A stretch of 64,000 nt of DNA from the NCBI RefSeq assembly GCF_009834875.1, contig NZ_WVHT01000002.1, positions 496,001 to 560,000 of the forward strand, given 5' to 3'. Source of the DNA: Hufsiella arboris. GTDB lineage: Bacteria; Bacteroidota; Bacteroidia; Sphingobacteriales; Sphingobacteriaceae. The notes under the pieces were generated by a model. It was given only the letters and a program-made list of their open reading frames with translations. It was not told where the DNA came from and searched no databases. Numbering within the stretch: the first letter of the stretch is position 1; every line of letters begins with the position of its first letter. A program made the translations under genes and the position numbers. Below are positions 17,579 through 26,501 of this stretch, piece by piece.

Positions 17579-20160
17579 GGCCGCATGACCTTGGTTAATG
17601 CCAGCGGCAGCTGCAGTAAGTCAAAATGATGTTCATAAACCAGGTATTTATTTTGCCAGTCGGGATCAAACTTTTCTTTAAAATCTCGCAACCCACGATA
17701 ATGCCTAAACTGCTGGATTTTTTCATAAGCGAATTTGATGGTTCGTTCCGGTATATCTTTCGCTTTTTCAATCCCCGATAGTGGCGCCAAACCCATATTT
17801 AGATGACTGTAACCTTTATTCTTTAAATAGGTGATCAGCTCAACAATCAAAACATCCATATTTCCGCCGGGCGCATCATTTGTTTTGCGGATCATATCAT
17901 AGGTGGCTTCACCTTTTGCATAGTCTGGGATAATATTTAAAAATGCCACCACTTTTTCACCGGCCGTTTCCAGTGTAATAATTGTTTGATTTTTTAGCTC
18001 ATCCCAGTCGAACATGCCCTGCGAAAAAACCATTTCCTGCCTGTTCATGCTTTCCAGCCATTCGTCTGATACAAGTTTCAGCTTTTGTATGAGCCCCTCT
18101 TTAATTGGAGCTTCATAGACCTTAGTAATGAAACCTTTTTTACTGACGCTGTTCAGCGCATTGCGCATGGATTTTTTGTCTTTCCCTTCCAGAGAAAACT
18201 GTTTAAGATCCACGATTGCTTCCTGCCCGATTATCAGCGTTTTCTTCCCTAACTGATTAAACAGGTCGACTCTTAATTCGTCCACCCGGTAATAAGAAGG
18301 TTTAAGTGCGTTTCGATAACAAAACGTCTCGAATTCTTTTAATATTTCGGTTTTTTTTGTCGCTGAATTTTCACAAACTGGCTCGTCGAGCACTACAGCG
18401 AAGTTTTCCGCAACACGATAGGCGATAAATCCTTCAACCGACGAGCCGAAGTAAAGCACTTTATCAAAATACGTTTTAAAATAATCTACACTTGAACAAC
18501 CATATTTTTCGATCAGTGATTTGGCTTTTTCATTGTCGAGATCAGTCTGGCTTTTGTCTATTGTTAGCGGCCGTACGAATGAGTACACTAGAAACGCCAG
18601 GGAACCGATTCCCAAAAAGTTTAAAGAGCGTAAAAATGCCACGGCAAAACGCGTTTTAGGTGCAAGATCTATGAAATTTAACAGCAAAAAGTTATCCAGC
18701 GTACTTTTAATGGAATGCGGTAATGAGAAGTCTATGCCAAAATGTTTCTTGTCAAGCAGATAAAATCCGATAATTCCGTATACGATCACTGCAACAAATA
18801 CGATAAATGCCGCTCCCAAACCAAACGATTGTGTAGACTTATTACCCTTGATGTAGTATTGTCGACGGGTAAACAACAAAACAATCATTACGAAAAGTGC
18901 CAGCATTGCCTCTTCATAGTCAATGGCTTTTGTCAGGTGGCCGACAAGCGATGCGGCACTTAATAACATGGCGAAATACCATGCATTTTTTAAGCCACGC
19001 AGCAAAAATGCCGCGGTAATTATCAGCAAAACACCTACAATCAAAACAAGGTCGTTAGATGCGTGTATGGCTTCCACCGGCAGAAACTCATGGATCATTT
19101 TCATTCGGCTTCTCAATGCCGGAGTAAGCACTGAAACGATGTTTACGATACCCATTAACAGAATGAGTACCGATGGAAATATTCTTAAGATTATGTTTCC
19201 TTTATTGAAAATGAAACTAACCAGTCCGGCCGCCATAGGAGCCCAGAACTCGAAAAACCTGTATAAAAGAGTTATTGCTATCGCCTCTATGTTAGTGAAC
19301 CCGTAACGCGTCAGCAAAAATGTTAAGGATACCTCTACGGCGCCGAGTCCACGTAGAAATGGCGAAATACAAAAGAAAAGTGTGGCAATAACATATCCTG
19401 TGACAGATGCTTCTATACTCGCATTCAACCCAAGCGTTTTCATCGCGGTAAATAGATGAAACATTCCTGTAAATTCTATCAGCACCGAAAAAAGCAATGC
19501 GCCGAGCAATGGTTTAACTAAAAAACGCTGACTGGTAAGTTCCGTTAAAACCACCTCAAATTCGGGACTCCACTTAACGATCTGATCGTATAAAAATCCT
19601 TTCCGCCACACGGAAATGCTTGCCCATACGATAATACCAACGATTATTGCAAGTGAAAAAAGTGCGATCCATTCGCTTTTATTTCCGGATGATCTGATTC
19701 CGTTATATATTAAAACGGGTAAGGCAACCACAATCAAGGATGCGATTCCAAGAACTCCATAAATGTAGCTGGCGAAATTTATCTTAGTTTTGCTGACCGT
19801 TTGTGATTCGATTTCTTTGGTGAAGAATGCTAGTGAGGTAATTCCGCCGCCAGGTAAAAAGACGCTAATGAAATTTCTCTTTAAAAAAAGTTTGACCAAT
19901 AACAGAAGCGGAACTTTTTTCGACACAACCCTGAAGCTATATTGATACATAAGACCCTGAAGCAATATATAAACCAGCGTCAATAGAAGCCCGCCAACGA
20001 TCCAGGCGGCATTTGAATTGTGAAGTACTGAACCAACACGAACCAGTTCGTTTCGTTGCTGACGTATAAAATAGATAGCCAGTACAATAAAAAAGCCGGC
20101 TAAAATTTCCGTGAAATGCTGTTTTCCGCTTTTTAGAGATCTTTTTAAAACCGAGGTCAT
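17575..20160 (-). CDS. mprF: Phosphatidylglycerol lysyltransferase/flippase MprF
   Basis: An 861-residue bifunctional membrane protein. The first half (about residues 15-530) has at least twelve hydrophobic segments of the flippase domain; the C-terminal cytosolic part (about 545-855) is the DUF2156 aminoacyl-transferase domain with GSSVEGFIAYRV, MRNALNSVSKKGF and NMGLAPLSGI. MprF moves an amino acid from tRNA to phosphatidylglycerol and flips the product outward, lowering negative surface charge and giving resistance to cationic peptides. Lys versus Ala preference cannot be read from the sequence. The overlapping AcvB-like hydrolase gene supports a lipid synthesis-and-turnover unit. Confidence 0.95.
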   Translation of the reverse strand: MTSVLKRSLKSGKQHFTEILAGFFIVLAIYFIRQQRNELVRVGSVLHNSNAAWIVGGLLLTLVYILLQGLMYQYSFRVVSKKVPLLLLVKLFLKRNFISVFLPGGGITSLAFFTKEIESQTVSKTKINFASYIYGVLGIASLIVVALPVLIYNGIRSSGNKSEWIALFSLAIIVGIIVWASISVWRKGFLYDQIVKWSPEFEVVLTELTSQRFLVKPLLGALLFSVLIEFTGMFHLFTAMKTLGLNASIEASVTGYVIATLFFCISPFLRGLGAVEVSLTFLLTRYGFTNIEAIAITLLYRFFEFWAPMAAGLVSFIFNKGNIILRIFPSVLILLMGIVNIVSVLTPALRSRMKMIHEFLPVEAIHASNDLVLIVGVLLIITAAFLLRGLKNAWYFAMLLSAASLVGHLTKAIDYEEAMLALFVMIVLLFTRRQYYIKGNKSTQSFGLGAAFIVFVAVIVYGIIGFYLLDKKHFGIDFSLPHSIKSTLDNFLLLNFIDLAPKTRFAVAFLRSLNFLGIGSLAFLVYSFVRPLTIDKSQTDLDNEKAKSLIEKYGCSSVDYFKTYFDKVLYFGSSVEGFIAYRVAENFAVVLDEPVCENSATKKTEILKEFETFCYRNALKPSYYRVDELRVDLFNQLGKKTLIIGQEAIVDLKQFSLEGKDKKSMRNALNSVSKKGFITKVYEAPIKEGLIQKLKLVSDEWLESMNRQEMVFSQGMFDWDELKNQTIITLETAGEKVVAFLNIIPDYAKGEATYDMIRKTNDAPGGNMDVLIVELITYLKNKGYSHLNMGLAPLSGIEKAKDIPERTIKFAYEKIQQFRHYRGLRDFKEKFDPDWQNKYLVYEHHFDLLQLPLALTKVMRP

Positions 20161-20281
20161 TTTTACAAAAGTCAGCCCTGAGTATGAATTAAAAATGAAG
20201 ATTCATCTGAGTTCTAAGGATTAACAAATGAATTTGTTTTTATGCGCCGATCCCCGCAATTTCGCAAACCGAATAAAATAT

Positions 20282-22516
20282 ATGAGCATTCATTTTAATA
20301 AGATAGCCCGCGAACTGCAGATTGCCGAAAAACAAGTGTCGGCGACGGCTGGATTACTTGACGAGGGAGCAACTGTTCCGTTTATATCGCGGTACCGCAA
20401 AGAGGTTACAGGAAGTTTGGATGAGGTGCAGATTGCGGCTATACGTGATCGCTATCAGCAATTGCTTGACCTTGATAAACGCCGTGAGGCAATTCTAAAA
20501 TCACTCGCCGAGCTTGGAAAACTGACTCCCGAACTTCAGAAAGCCGTTGATGCAGCTGAGACAATGACCGTTCTGGAGGATATTTATCTTCCTTATAAAC
20601 CAAAAAGGAAAACAAGAGCTTCCATTGCCCGTGAAAAAGGGTTGCAGCCGCTTGCTGATCAATTGTTCGGGCAAAATAAATTCGATGTAGACGCAGAGGC
20701 GGAAAAATATATCTCTGAAGACAAAGGCGTTAGTTCGGCAGACGAGGCACTTGCCGGAGCGCGCGACATCATTGCTGAATCTATTGCCGAACACGCCGAA
20801 TCCAGGGCGAAAGTAAGGCAGCTCTTTATTGAAAAGGGTACAATTAAATCGCGCGTAGCAACAGGTAAAGAAGAGACTGGCATAAAATATAAAGACTATT
20901 TCGATTGGGAAGAGCCAATTAAAACAGCGCCATCTCACCGTATTTTGGCCATGCGCCGCGGCGAAAAGGAGGAAATTCTATGGCTTGATATTCAACCTTC
21001 GGAAGAAGACGCCGTCAGTATTCTTGATAAACTATTCATTAAAGGAGACAATGAAGCTTCCCGGCAGGTACAAAGCGCTATCGCCGATAGCTATAAACGT
21101 TTATTAAAGCCATCGATAGAAACAGAAATCCGCCTGTTTACAAAAAAGGCAGCCGATGAAGAAGCGATAAAGGTTTTTGCTGAAAATGTACGTCAGTTAT
21201 TACTTGCGGCGCCGCTGGGTCAAAAAAGGGTAATGGCCATTGATCCCGGTTTTAGAACTGGCTGCAAGCTGGTCTGTTTAGATGACCACGGCTCGCTGTT
21301 AGAGTACACGGCAATATTTCCTCATACCGGTGCTTCCCAGCTTATCCAGTCAGAGAAAACGGTTCAGCATCTCGTAGAAAAATACGGCACACAGGCTATT
21401 GCTATCGGTAACGGAACCGCCGGAAGGGAAACAGAAGCTTTTATCAGGAAATTAAACTTACCAGGGATAACGATCGTGATGGTAAACGAAAGCGGGGCAT
21501 CAATTTATTCTGCTTCGGAAGTTGCACGTGATGAATTTCCGGACAAAGACGTAACTGTCCGCGGCGCTGTTTCAATCGGCCGCAGGTTGATGGATCCACT
21601 GGCGGAGCTTGTTAAAATCGATCCGAAATCGATCGGAGTGGGGCAATACCAGCATGATGTTGATCAAAATAAATTGCAGCTGTCGCTGGATGATACCGTG
21701 ATAAGCTGCGTGAACGCCGTTGGCGTGGAGCTCAATACTGCGTCTAAACAAATACTTTCTTACGTATCAGGACTTGGACCGCAGCTGGCGCAGAACATCG
21801 TAGAGTACCGAAGTAAAAACGGTGCTTTTAAAGGCCGGGAAGAACTTAAAAAAGTTACAAGGCTGGGAGAGAAGGCTTTCGAGCAGGCGGCGGGCTTTTT
21901 GAGAATACGAAATGCGTCAAATCCCCTTGATTCAAGTGCGGTGCATCCTGAACGTTACAGTTTGGTAGAACAAATGGCAAAAGATAGCGGCCATTCTGTG
22001 CAGGAGTTAATTAAGGACGATCAGGCGCGTAAAAAGATCAATCTCAACAAATATGTAAGCGAATCGGTTGGGTTACCAACTTTGAACGATATATTAAAGG
22101 AGCTGTCAAAACCAGGGCTTGATCCGCGTGAGCAATTCGAAAGTTTCAGCTTTACCGAAGGTGTCAATTCCGTCAATGACCTGAAAGTTGGAATGAAACT
22201 TCCTGGAATAGTAACTAACATAACTAATTTCGGCGCCTTTGTAGACATTGGCGTGCACCAGGATGGATTAGTGCATCTGAGCCAACTCGCGAACCGATTT
22301 GTGAAAGATCCGAATGAAGTGGTTAAGGTCCAGCAAAAAGTTGAAGTTACCGTAACAGAAGTTGATCCGTCCCGCAACCGGATTTCTTTATCAATGAAAA
22401 CGGACGAAGCTCCGGCAACCAGAAAAGAATTTCAGAAAGAAAAATCTTCCAAAAAACCGGAAGTTGAAACGGATATGCAAAGCAAACTTGCCGCTCTTAA
22501 AAGTAAATTCAAGTAA
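20282..22516 (+). CDS. tex: Tex family RNA-binding transcription accessory protein
   Basis: A 744-residue Tex protein from the chosen ATG at 20282 (MSIHFNKIARELQI, the usual beginning); the longer frame from 20228 adds 18 residues unlike the family. The order is a helical N-terminal domain (LDEGATVPFISRYRKE), a YqgF-like domain (VMAIDPGFRTGCKL), a helix-hairpin-helix region (SGLGPQLAQNIVEYR) and a C-terminal S1 domain (PGIVTNITNFGAFVDIGVH) with a basic tail. Tex binds nucleic acid and RNA polymerase and affects gene expression and stress tolerance. It is transcribed divergently from mprF and ends at a long perfect hairpin. Confidence 0.97.
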   Translation: MSIHFNKIARELQIAEKQVSATAGLLDEGATVPFISRYRKEVTGSLDEVQIAAIRDRYQQLLDLDKRREAILKSLAELGKLTPELQKAVDAAETMTVLEDIYLPYKPKRKTRASIAREKGLQPLADQLFGQNKFDVDAEAEKYISEDKGVSSADEALAGARDIIAESIAEHAESRAKVRQLFIEKGTIKSRVATGKEETGIKYKDYFDWEEPIKTAPSHRILAMRRGEKEEILWLDIQPSEEDAVSILDKLFIKGDNEASRQVQSAIADSYKRLLKPSIETEIRLFTKKAADEEAIKVFAENVRQLLLAAPLGQKRVMAIDPGFRTGCKLVCLDDHGSLLEYTAIFPHTGASQLIQSEKTVQHLVEKYGTQAIAIGNGTAGRETEAFIRKLNLPGITIVMVNESGASIYSASEVARDEFPDKDVTVRGAVSIGRRLMDPLAELVKIDPKSIGVGQYQHDVDQNKLQLSLDDTVISCVNAVGVELNTASKQILSYVSGLGPQLAQNIVEYRSKNGAFKGREELKKVTRLGEKAFEQAAGFLRIRNASNPLDSSAVHPERYSLVEQMAKDSGHSVQELIKDDQARKKINLNKYVSESVGLPTLNDILKELSKPGLDPREQFESFSFTEGVNSVNDLKVGMKLPGIVTNITNFGAFVDIGVHQDGLVHLSQLANRFVKDPNEVVKVQQKVEVTVTEVDPSRNRISLSMKTDEAPATRKEFQKEKSSKKPEVETDMQSKLAALKSKFK

Positions 22517-22548
22517 TCAAATCATAACTTTCATTAAGGTTTCGAACG

Positions 22549-22588
22549 AAATTGTGTTCGGTTTTGTACAAAATACCGAACACAATTT
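22549..22588 (+). terminator. Long perfect hairpin after tex
   Basis: Thirteen bases (22549-22561, AAATTGTGTTCGG) pair perfectly with 22576-22588, and the loop itself contains the 12-base palindrome TTTTGTACAAAA. It starts 33 bases after the tex stop. The T tract is weak (TTATCTTT), so it may work as a terminator, an mRNA 3' stabiliser or a protein site. Confidence 0.55.
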
Positions 22589-22746
22589 ATCTTTCCCGTT
22601 AACCTGAAATAGCCTTGTTAAGCTAGTTTTTGATTGATTAAAGTGCTTCGTAAACAGTAGTATAAGTCGATTTTTTCAAGGTTTTAAAGCGCACGGAGAA
22701 CTTCACTGGCATTGTACTTGCCTATTTAGCCGCAAGAATTAAAATT

Positions 22747-23298
22747 ATGATTATGAAAACGTACATGAAATTTATAGCTCCCGCATTTACAGCCGCAGCC
22801 TTATTTTTAGCTTCAAGTTCTAACGCACAAACTTCCACAGGAGGTGATTCACACGCTACCCGTTTGGGAGTTGGTTTAAATGTTGGTGTTCCAACAACTG
22901 ATGGTTTTAGTTTCGCAATTGGCGGTGATCTTCGTTTACAAAAGGACTTTTCTTCCAATATTTCCGGCTTGTTGTCTGCAGGATATAACAGTTTCCAGGT
23001 TAAAGACAGTGATGGCGGCGGTAGCTGGGGATACATCCCGGTAAAGGCTGGTATCAAAGTTTTCCCTATTGAAAGATTTTATATTTCAGGAGAGCTTGGC
23101 GCCGCTTTCGGAACTGACGATCAGGGAACAGCATTTGTTTATGCTCCGGGAATTGGTGTTGGGTTCAACAATGGCCTTGATATCGGCTTACGTTATGAAG
23201 GAATGGGAAACAGTAAATTAAACGACACAAATATTAAAATTAACAATCCTGACCAGGTTGCTTTACGTATCGCGTATGGCTTCAACCTTGGAAAATAA
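22747..23298 (+). CDS. Outer-membrane beta-barrel protein
   Basis: A 183-residue protein with a cleavable signal peptide (ending about SSSNAQT) and a barrel of alternating polar and hydrophobic strands: TRLGVGLNVGVP, FSFAIGGDLRLQKDF, GYIPVKAGIKVFPIERFYISGELGAAFG in part, and a final VALRIAYGFNLGK. It resembles the small 8-strand OmpX/OprF-N type common in this phylum; there is no peptidoglycan-binding domain. ATG 22753 is an alternative start two codons downstream. A perfect terminator follows 24 bases after the stop. Confidence 0.87.
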   Translation: MIMKTYMKFIAPAFTAAALFLASSSNAQTSTGGDSHATRLGVGLNVGVPTTDGFSFAIGGDLRLQKDFSSNISGLLSAGYNSFQVKDSDGGGSWGYIPVKAGIKVFPIERFYISGELGAAFGTDDQGTAFVYAPGIGVGFNNGLDIGLRYEGMGNSKLNDTNIKINNPDQVALRIAYGFNLGK

Positions 23299-23321
23299 CC
23301 TTTAGTAATTCCGTATATTTG

Positions 23322-23354
23322 AGCCCCGCAGTGTTTGCGGGGCTTTATTTTTTT
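23322..23354 (+). terminator. Rho-independent terminator of the beta-barrel gene
   Basis: A perfect nine-base GC-rich stem (AGCCCCGCA at 23322-23330 with TGCGGGGCT at 23336-23344), loop GTGTT, then TTATTTTTTT. It lies only four bases before the ATG of the next gene, which argues that the downstream lipoprotein is not read from the barrel-protein promoter by default. Confidence 0.9.
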
Positions 23355-23357
23355 ACC

Positions 23358-23909
23358 ATGATGTTTAAACATTTTTTTTATCTGCTGCTTGGAGTAAGCG
23401 TTATATCTTGTAATCAAACAGAAAACAAATCTGAGGAAAAAGTAACGGTAAGCGCAGATAGCACAAGAAATAACAGCACAATCCTAGCCGGAAATGATCT
23501 TAAAGTGGAAAATGCTGCCTTAACTGATATATATGCTACTTATATTCAACTAAAAGATGATCTTGTAAAGTCAGACTCAAAGGAAGCTGCGAACGTTTCA
23601 GCTAAGCTTGCCGGGCAATTAAAGGACAACAACGACTATTTAAAGATCGTTGAGAAGGCAAATGATATCTCAAAAACTGACGATTTAAAAAAGCAACGTC
23701 TTTATTTCAGTGATTTGAGTGATGAAATGATAAAAGCGGTGAAAGCTTCAAAGGTTGAGTCAGGTAAGGCGTTTGTGCAGTATTGCCCGATGGCGAAAAA
23801 TGGCGAAGGCGCTTATTGGCTGGCTTCCGAAAAGGAAATCCGAAATCCATACTACGGCGATGAGATGCTGAACTGTGGAGATGTAAAGGAAGAAATAACA
23901 AAAAAATAA
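23358..23909 (+). CDS. DUF3347 domain lipoprotein
   Basis: A 183-residue lipoprotein; the ATG at 23358 was chosen because the upstream extension lies in the terminator hairpin. The signal peptide ends in LLGVSVISCNQ with a lipobox cysteine. The DUF3347 domain follows: ATYIQLKDDLVKSD, a helical bundle, and the hallmark YCPMAKNGEGAYWL with IRNPYYGDEMLNCG. The family occurs fused to or beside CusB-type metal-efflux proteins and its Cys/Met-rich end suggests copper binding, but no efflux genes are nearby here, so the role stays open. Confidence 0.85.
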   Translation: MMFKHFFYLLLGVSVISCNQTENKSEEKVTVSADSTRNNSTILAGNDLKVENAALTDIYATYIQLKDDLVKSDSKEAANVSAKLAGQLKDNNDYLKIVEKANDISKTDDLKKQRLYFSDLSDEMIKAVKASKVESGKAFVQYCPMAKNGEGAYWLASEKEIRNPYYGDEMLNCGDVKEEITKK

Positions 23910-24011
23910 TATAGAGTTTACCAAAATCCTACCTATTAGGACGTTTAGTTAAACATCTTCTAAAAATTACAAACCAATTATAAAAAACCTTTCAAAAAAG
24001 GCTGATTTATT

Positions 24012-24019
24012 TATTTTTG
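24012..24019 (+). promoter_or_regulatory. Bacteroidota -7 element before gltA
   Basis: TATTTTTG matches TAnnTTTG exactly and lies 17 bases before the citrate synthase ATG. The -33 region is poor, so strength is uncertain. Confidence 0.5.
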
Positions 24020-24036
24020 CTTGATATCACAACCAT

Positions 24037-25323
24037 ATGTCAGAGACAGCTTCATTAAAATTAGGCGATAAAAATTACGATTTAGCCGTAATAACGGGAA
24101 CAGAAAACGAAAAGGCAATTGATATTTCAAAACTCCGCGACTTAAGCGGATATGTAACACTCGATAGCGGTTATAAAAACACAGGCGCTACAAAAAGTGC
24201 TATTACTTTCTTAGATGGAGAGCAGGGCATTTTAAAATATCGCGGATATCCAATCGAAGAACTTGCTGAAAAGTCATCTTTTCTCGAAATCGCTTACTTG
24301 CTGATCTATGGCACGCTTCCAACACAAAATGAGTTAGATAATTTTCAGTACCAGATAAGCCGACATACCTTGGTACATGAGGATATGAAGAAATTCTTTG
24401 ACGGATTTCCTTCACATTCCCACCCTATGGGGCAGCTTTGTTCGCTGGTATGTTCACTTTCGGCTTTCTATCCGGAAAGCTTAAATGTTCACGCCGGAAA
24501 AGAAGAGGAGAACACGACTATTTTGAAGCTTCTTGCAAAAATGCCAACGGTAGTTTCGTGGATTTATAAAAAAGGCATCGGTCATCCGATAATCTACCCA
24601 CAAAATGACCTTGATTATGTAAGCAACTTTTTAAACATGACTTTTGGTCAGCGGACAGAAAAATATGTTATTGATCCGGTTGTTGTAAGTGCGATGAACA
24701 AATTGCTTATTCTGCATGCTGATCACGAACAAAATTGCTCTACGTCAACTGTTCGTATTGTCGGCTCATCAGACTGTAATTTATATGCATCTATCTCCGC
24801 CGGTATTTCAGCGCTGTGGGGGCCTCTCCATGGCGGAGCAAACCAGGCAGTGATCGAAATGCTCGAGAAGATTAAAAACGACGGCGGCGACGTTGATAAG
24901 TGGGTTGCTAAAGCAAAAGATAAAAATGATTCATTCCGCCTGATGGGCTTTGGCCATCGGGTTTATAAAAATTTCGATCCACGAGCTAAGATCATTAAAA
25001 AAGCATGCGACGATATTTTAGAGAAATTAGGAATCAATGACCCTGTACTTGAAATTGCTAAGAAGTTAGAGGAAGTGGCGTTAAGCGATCCTTATTTCGC
25101 TGACCGTAAATTATATCCGAACGTAGATTTTTATTCAGGAATTATTTACAGGGCGCTTGGTTTCCCAACTGAGATGTTCACTGTACTTTTTGCGTTAGGC
25201 CGTTTACCTGGATGGATTGCGCAGTGGAAAGAAATGCGTGAAAACAAAGAACCGATCGGCCGGCCGCGTCAGATTTACGTAGGAGAAGTCAATCAGGAAT
25301 TTGTTGAGATTTCAAAAAGATAA
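24037..25323 (+). CDS. gltA: Citrate synthase
   Basis: A 428-residue type citrate synthase that condenses oxaloacetate and acetyl-CoA at the entry of the TCA cycle. The active-site regions are intact: HADHEQNCSTSTVR with the first histidine group, GPLHGGANQAV, and GFGHRVYKNFDPRA with the second histidine, plus the PNVDFYSGIIYRALG segment bearing the catalytic aspartate. Length and N-terminal beta domain fit the gram-negative hexameric class (usually NADH-regulated). It is a single-gene unit: its own promoter element lies upstream and a strong terminator follows seven bases after the stop. Confidence 0.98.
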   Translation: MSETASLKLGDKNYDLAVITGTENEKAIDISKLRDLSGYVTLDSGYKNTGATKSAITFLDGEQGILKYRGYPIEELAEKSSFLEIAYLLIYGTLPTQNELDNFQYQISRHTLVHEDMKKFFDGFPSHSHPMGQLCSLVCSLSAFYPESLNVHAGKEEENTTILKLLAKMPTVVSWIYKKGIGHPIIYPQNDLDYVSNFLNMTFGQRTEKYVIDPVVVSAMNKLLILHADHEQNCSTSTVRIVGSSDCNLYASISAGISALWGPLHGGANQAVIEMLEKIKNDGGDVDKWVAKAKDKNDSFRLMGFGHRVYKNFDPRAKIIKKACDDILEKLGINDPVLEIAKKLEEVALSDPYFADRKLYPNVDFYSGIIYRALGFPTEMFTVLFALGRLPGWIAQWKEMRENKEPIGRPRQIYVGEVNQEFVEISKR

Positions 25324-25327
25324 TATC

Positions 25328-25357
25328 AAGCCGGATCGAAATGATCCGGCTTTTTTG
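25328..25357 (+). terminator. Rho-independent terminator of gltA
   Basis: A perfect eight-base stem (GCCGGATC at 25330-25337 with GATCCGGC at 25343-25350) and a TTTTTT tract. It also faces the minus-strand operon ending here and could stop both. Confidence 0.92.
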
Positions 25358-25369
25358 TTTCAATAAGGA

Positions 25370-25486
25370 TCAATCCAGTTCAACGATCATTCCGGCATCG
25401 TTGGGATCATCACTTATGTCAAATGAGTGATTTCTCAGATAAGTCTGGATAACTAAATCCAGGCACAATCTTTTTGACTGACACAT
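25370..25486 (-). CDS. Possible 38-residue protein at the end of the DUF3667 operon
   Basis: An ATG (complement of 25484-25486) opens 38 codons closed by TGA at 25370. It begins eight bases after the stop of the second DUF3667 gene and is read in the same direction. The product starts MCQSKRLCLDLVIQTYLRN and ends with an acidic segment (DISDDPNDAGMIVELD). I do not recognise it. Tight spacing and balanced composition make it plausible, but the length means it could be chance. Confidence 0.3.
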   Translation of the reverse strand: MCQSKRLCLDLVIQTYLRNHSFDISDDPNDAGMIVELD

Positions 25487-25494
25487 TTCGCTGT

Positions 25495-26490
25495 TTAAGC
25501 TACAGCGACCACCGTTAGCGTTAATATTAGGAAACTTACCACCATTAATACCCCATAAGCCATCAATAAAGCGAACATCTTAACTATCGTTCGTCTTCTG
25601 GAGTTTTTATACACGACCCTGATAGATTTGTAAACATACCAGGCCATAGCGATCATCGAGATTAATTGGATCCAATCTGAAAAACCCGATGGCAGTATTT
25701 TTTGTAGAATTACCGAAATTGCGATCAGTGCGAATAAAAACGAATGTACGTATACAGCGTGTATTAAATGCTCTACGTAAAACTTACCTGAGTTTCGAAA
25801 GAAAAACATCAATATCAAGGCGAACAACGGTAATAGCACAAACATCATTTTAGGTATGTTATGCAGGATTAGCTCGCTGTATGTGCTTCCGTCATTCTGT
25901 ATGTCGATAATTTTACGTTTAACTGCTGATTTCCAATAGCCATCTCGTTTGGTTACAGGTAGGGAAGCTTGTTTTTTTTCATATTGTTCAACGGTTGTGT
26001 CGATTCCGTTGGTTAGTTTAGTATTAAAATTATCTCTATCACCAAATTTTAGCGCACTAAGTGCCTTCCGCTTGCTAGAAACACTTAAGGTCGTGTCTGA
26101 TTCAATTTTTTTTCTCGCTATATCGAGATCATGTACTTGCCCGGAACGATTTTCTGTCTTTTCTTCACTCTTGTGTTTCTTTCCCGGAAGTACCAATATG
26201 AAAAATATAAAACTAATGAAAAGATACAGGCTGATCGGCGGAAAATGCGACGCTCTTCGGCCAGCGTTATATTCATTGGTTAAATACCCAGGTTTGGTAA
26301 GCAACGGCACTACGCTGTTTCCAAACTTACTGTCGAAATGAAAATAGTGACCGATTGAATGATAAAGCAAATGCCAGAAGCTTTCATGCAGATTTACGTT
26401 TTCCTGTCCGCAATTGCTGCAATAATTCTTTTCAACTATAAATCCGCAGTTCAGGCAGTTTTTTTCTGTACGGTGGTGCTTGTTACTCAT
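25495..26490 (-). CDS. DUF3667 domain membrane protein, paralogue 2
   Basis: A 331-residue protein with an N-terminal zinc ribbon (CLNCGFIVEKNYCSNCGQ, residues 17-34) followed by the DUF3667 signature (ESFWHLLYHSIGHYFHFDSKF, in part, then LTKPGYLTNEYNAGRRA). Three to five membrane helices follow: one at about 88-103 and a group in the last 120 residues, separated by a charged ca. 100-residue region. Function is unknown. It lies 11 bases after a related gene and is about 45 residues shorter in the soluble part. The two form a paralogous pair downstream of an MFS permease. Confidence 0.9.
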   Translation of the reverse strand: MSNKHHRTEKNCLNCGFIVEKNYCSNCGQENVNLHESFWHLLYHSIGHYFHFDSKFGNSVVPLLTKPGYLTNEYNAGRRASHFPPISLYLFISFIFFILVLPGKKHKSEEKTENRSGQVHDLDIARKKIESDTTLSVSSKRKALSALKFGDRDNFNTKLTNGIDTTVEQYEKKQASLPVTKRDGYWKSAVKRKIIDIQNDGSTYSELILHNIPKMMFVLLPLFALILMFFFRNSGKFYVEHLIHAVYVHSFLFALIAISVILQKILPSGFSDWIQLISMIAMAWYVYKSIRVVYKNSRRRTIVKMFALLMAYGVLMVVSFLILTLTVVAVA

Positions 26491-26501
26491 AAATAGATGA
26501 A

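Noticed and set aside
20228-20281. ATG at 20228 as start of tex
   Set aside because: The extra 18 residues do not fit the family, while MSIHFNKIARELQI is the usual beginning.
23319-23357. TTG at 23319 as start of the DUF3347 lipoprotein
   Set aside because: The extension is encoded by the GC-rich terminator hairpin; ATG 23358 starts a normal lipoprotein signal.
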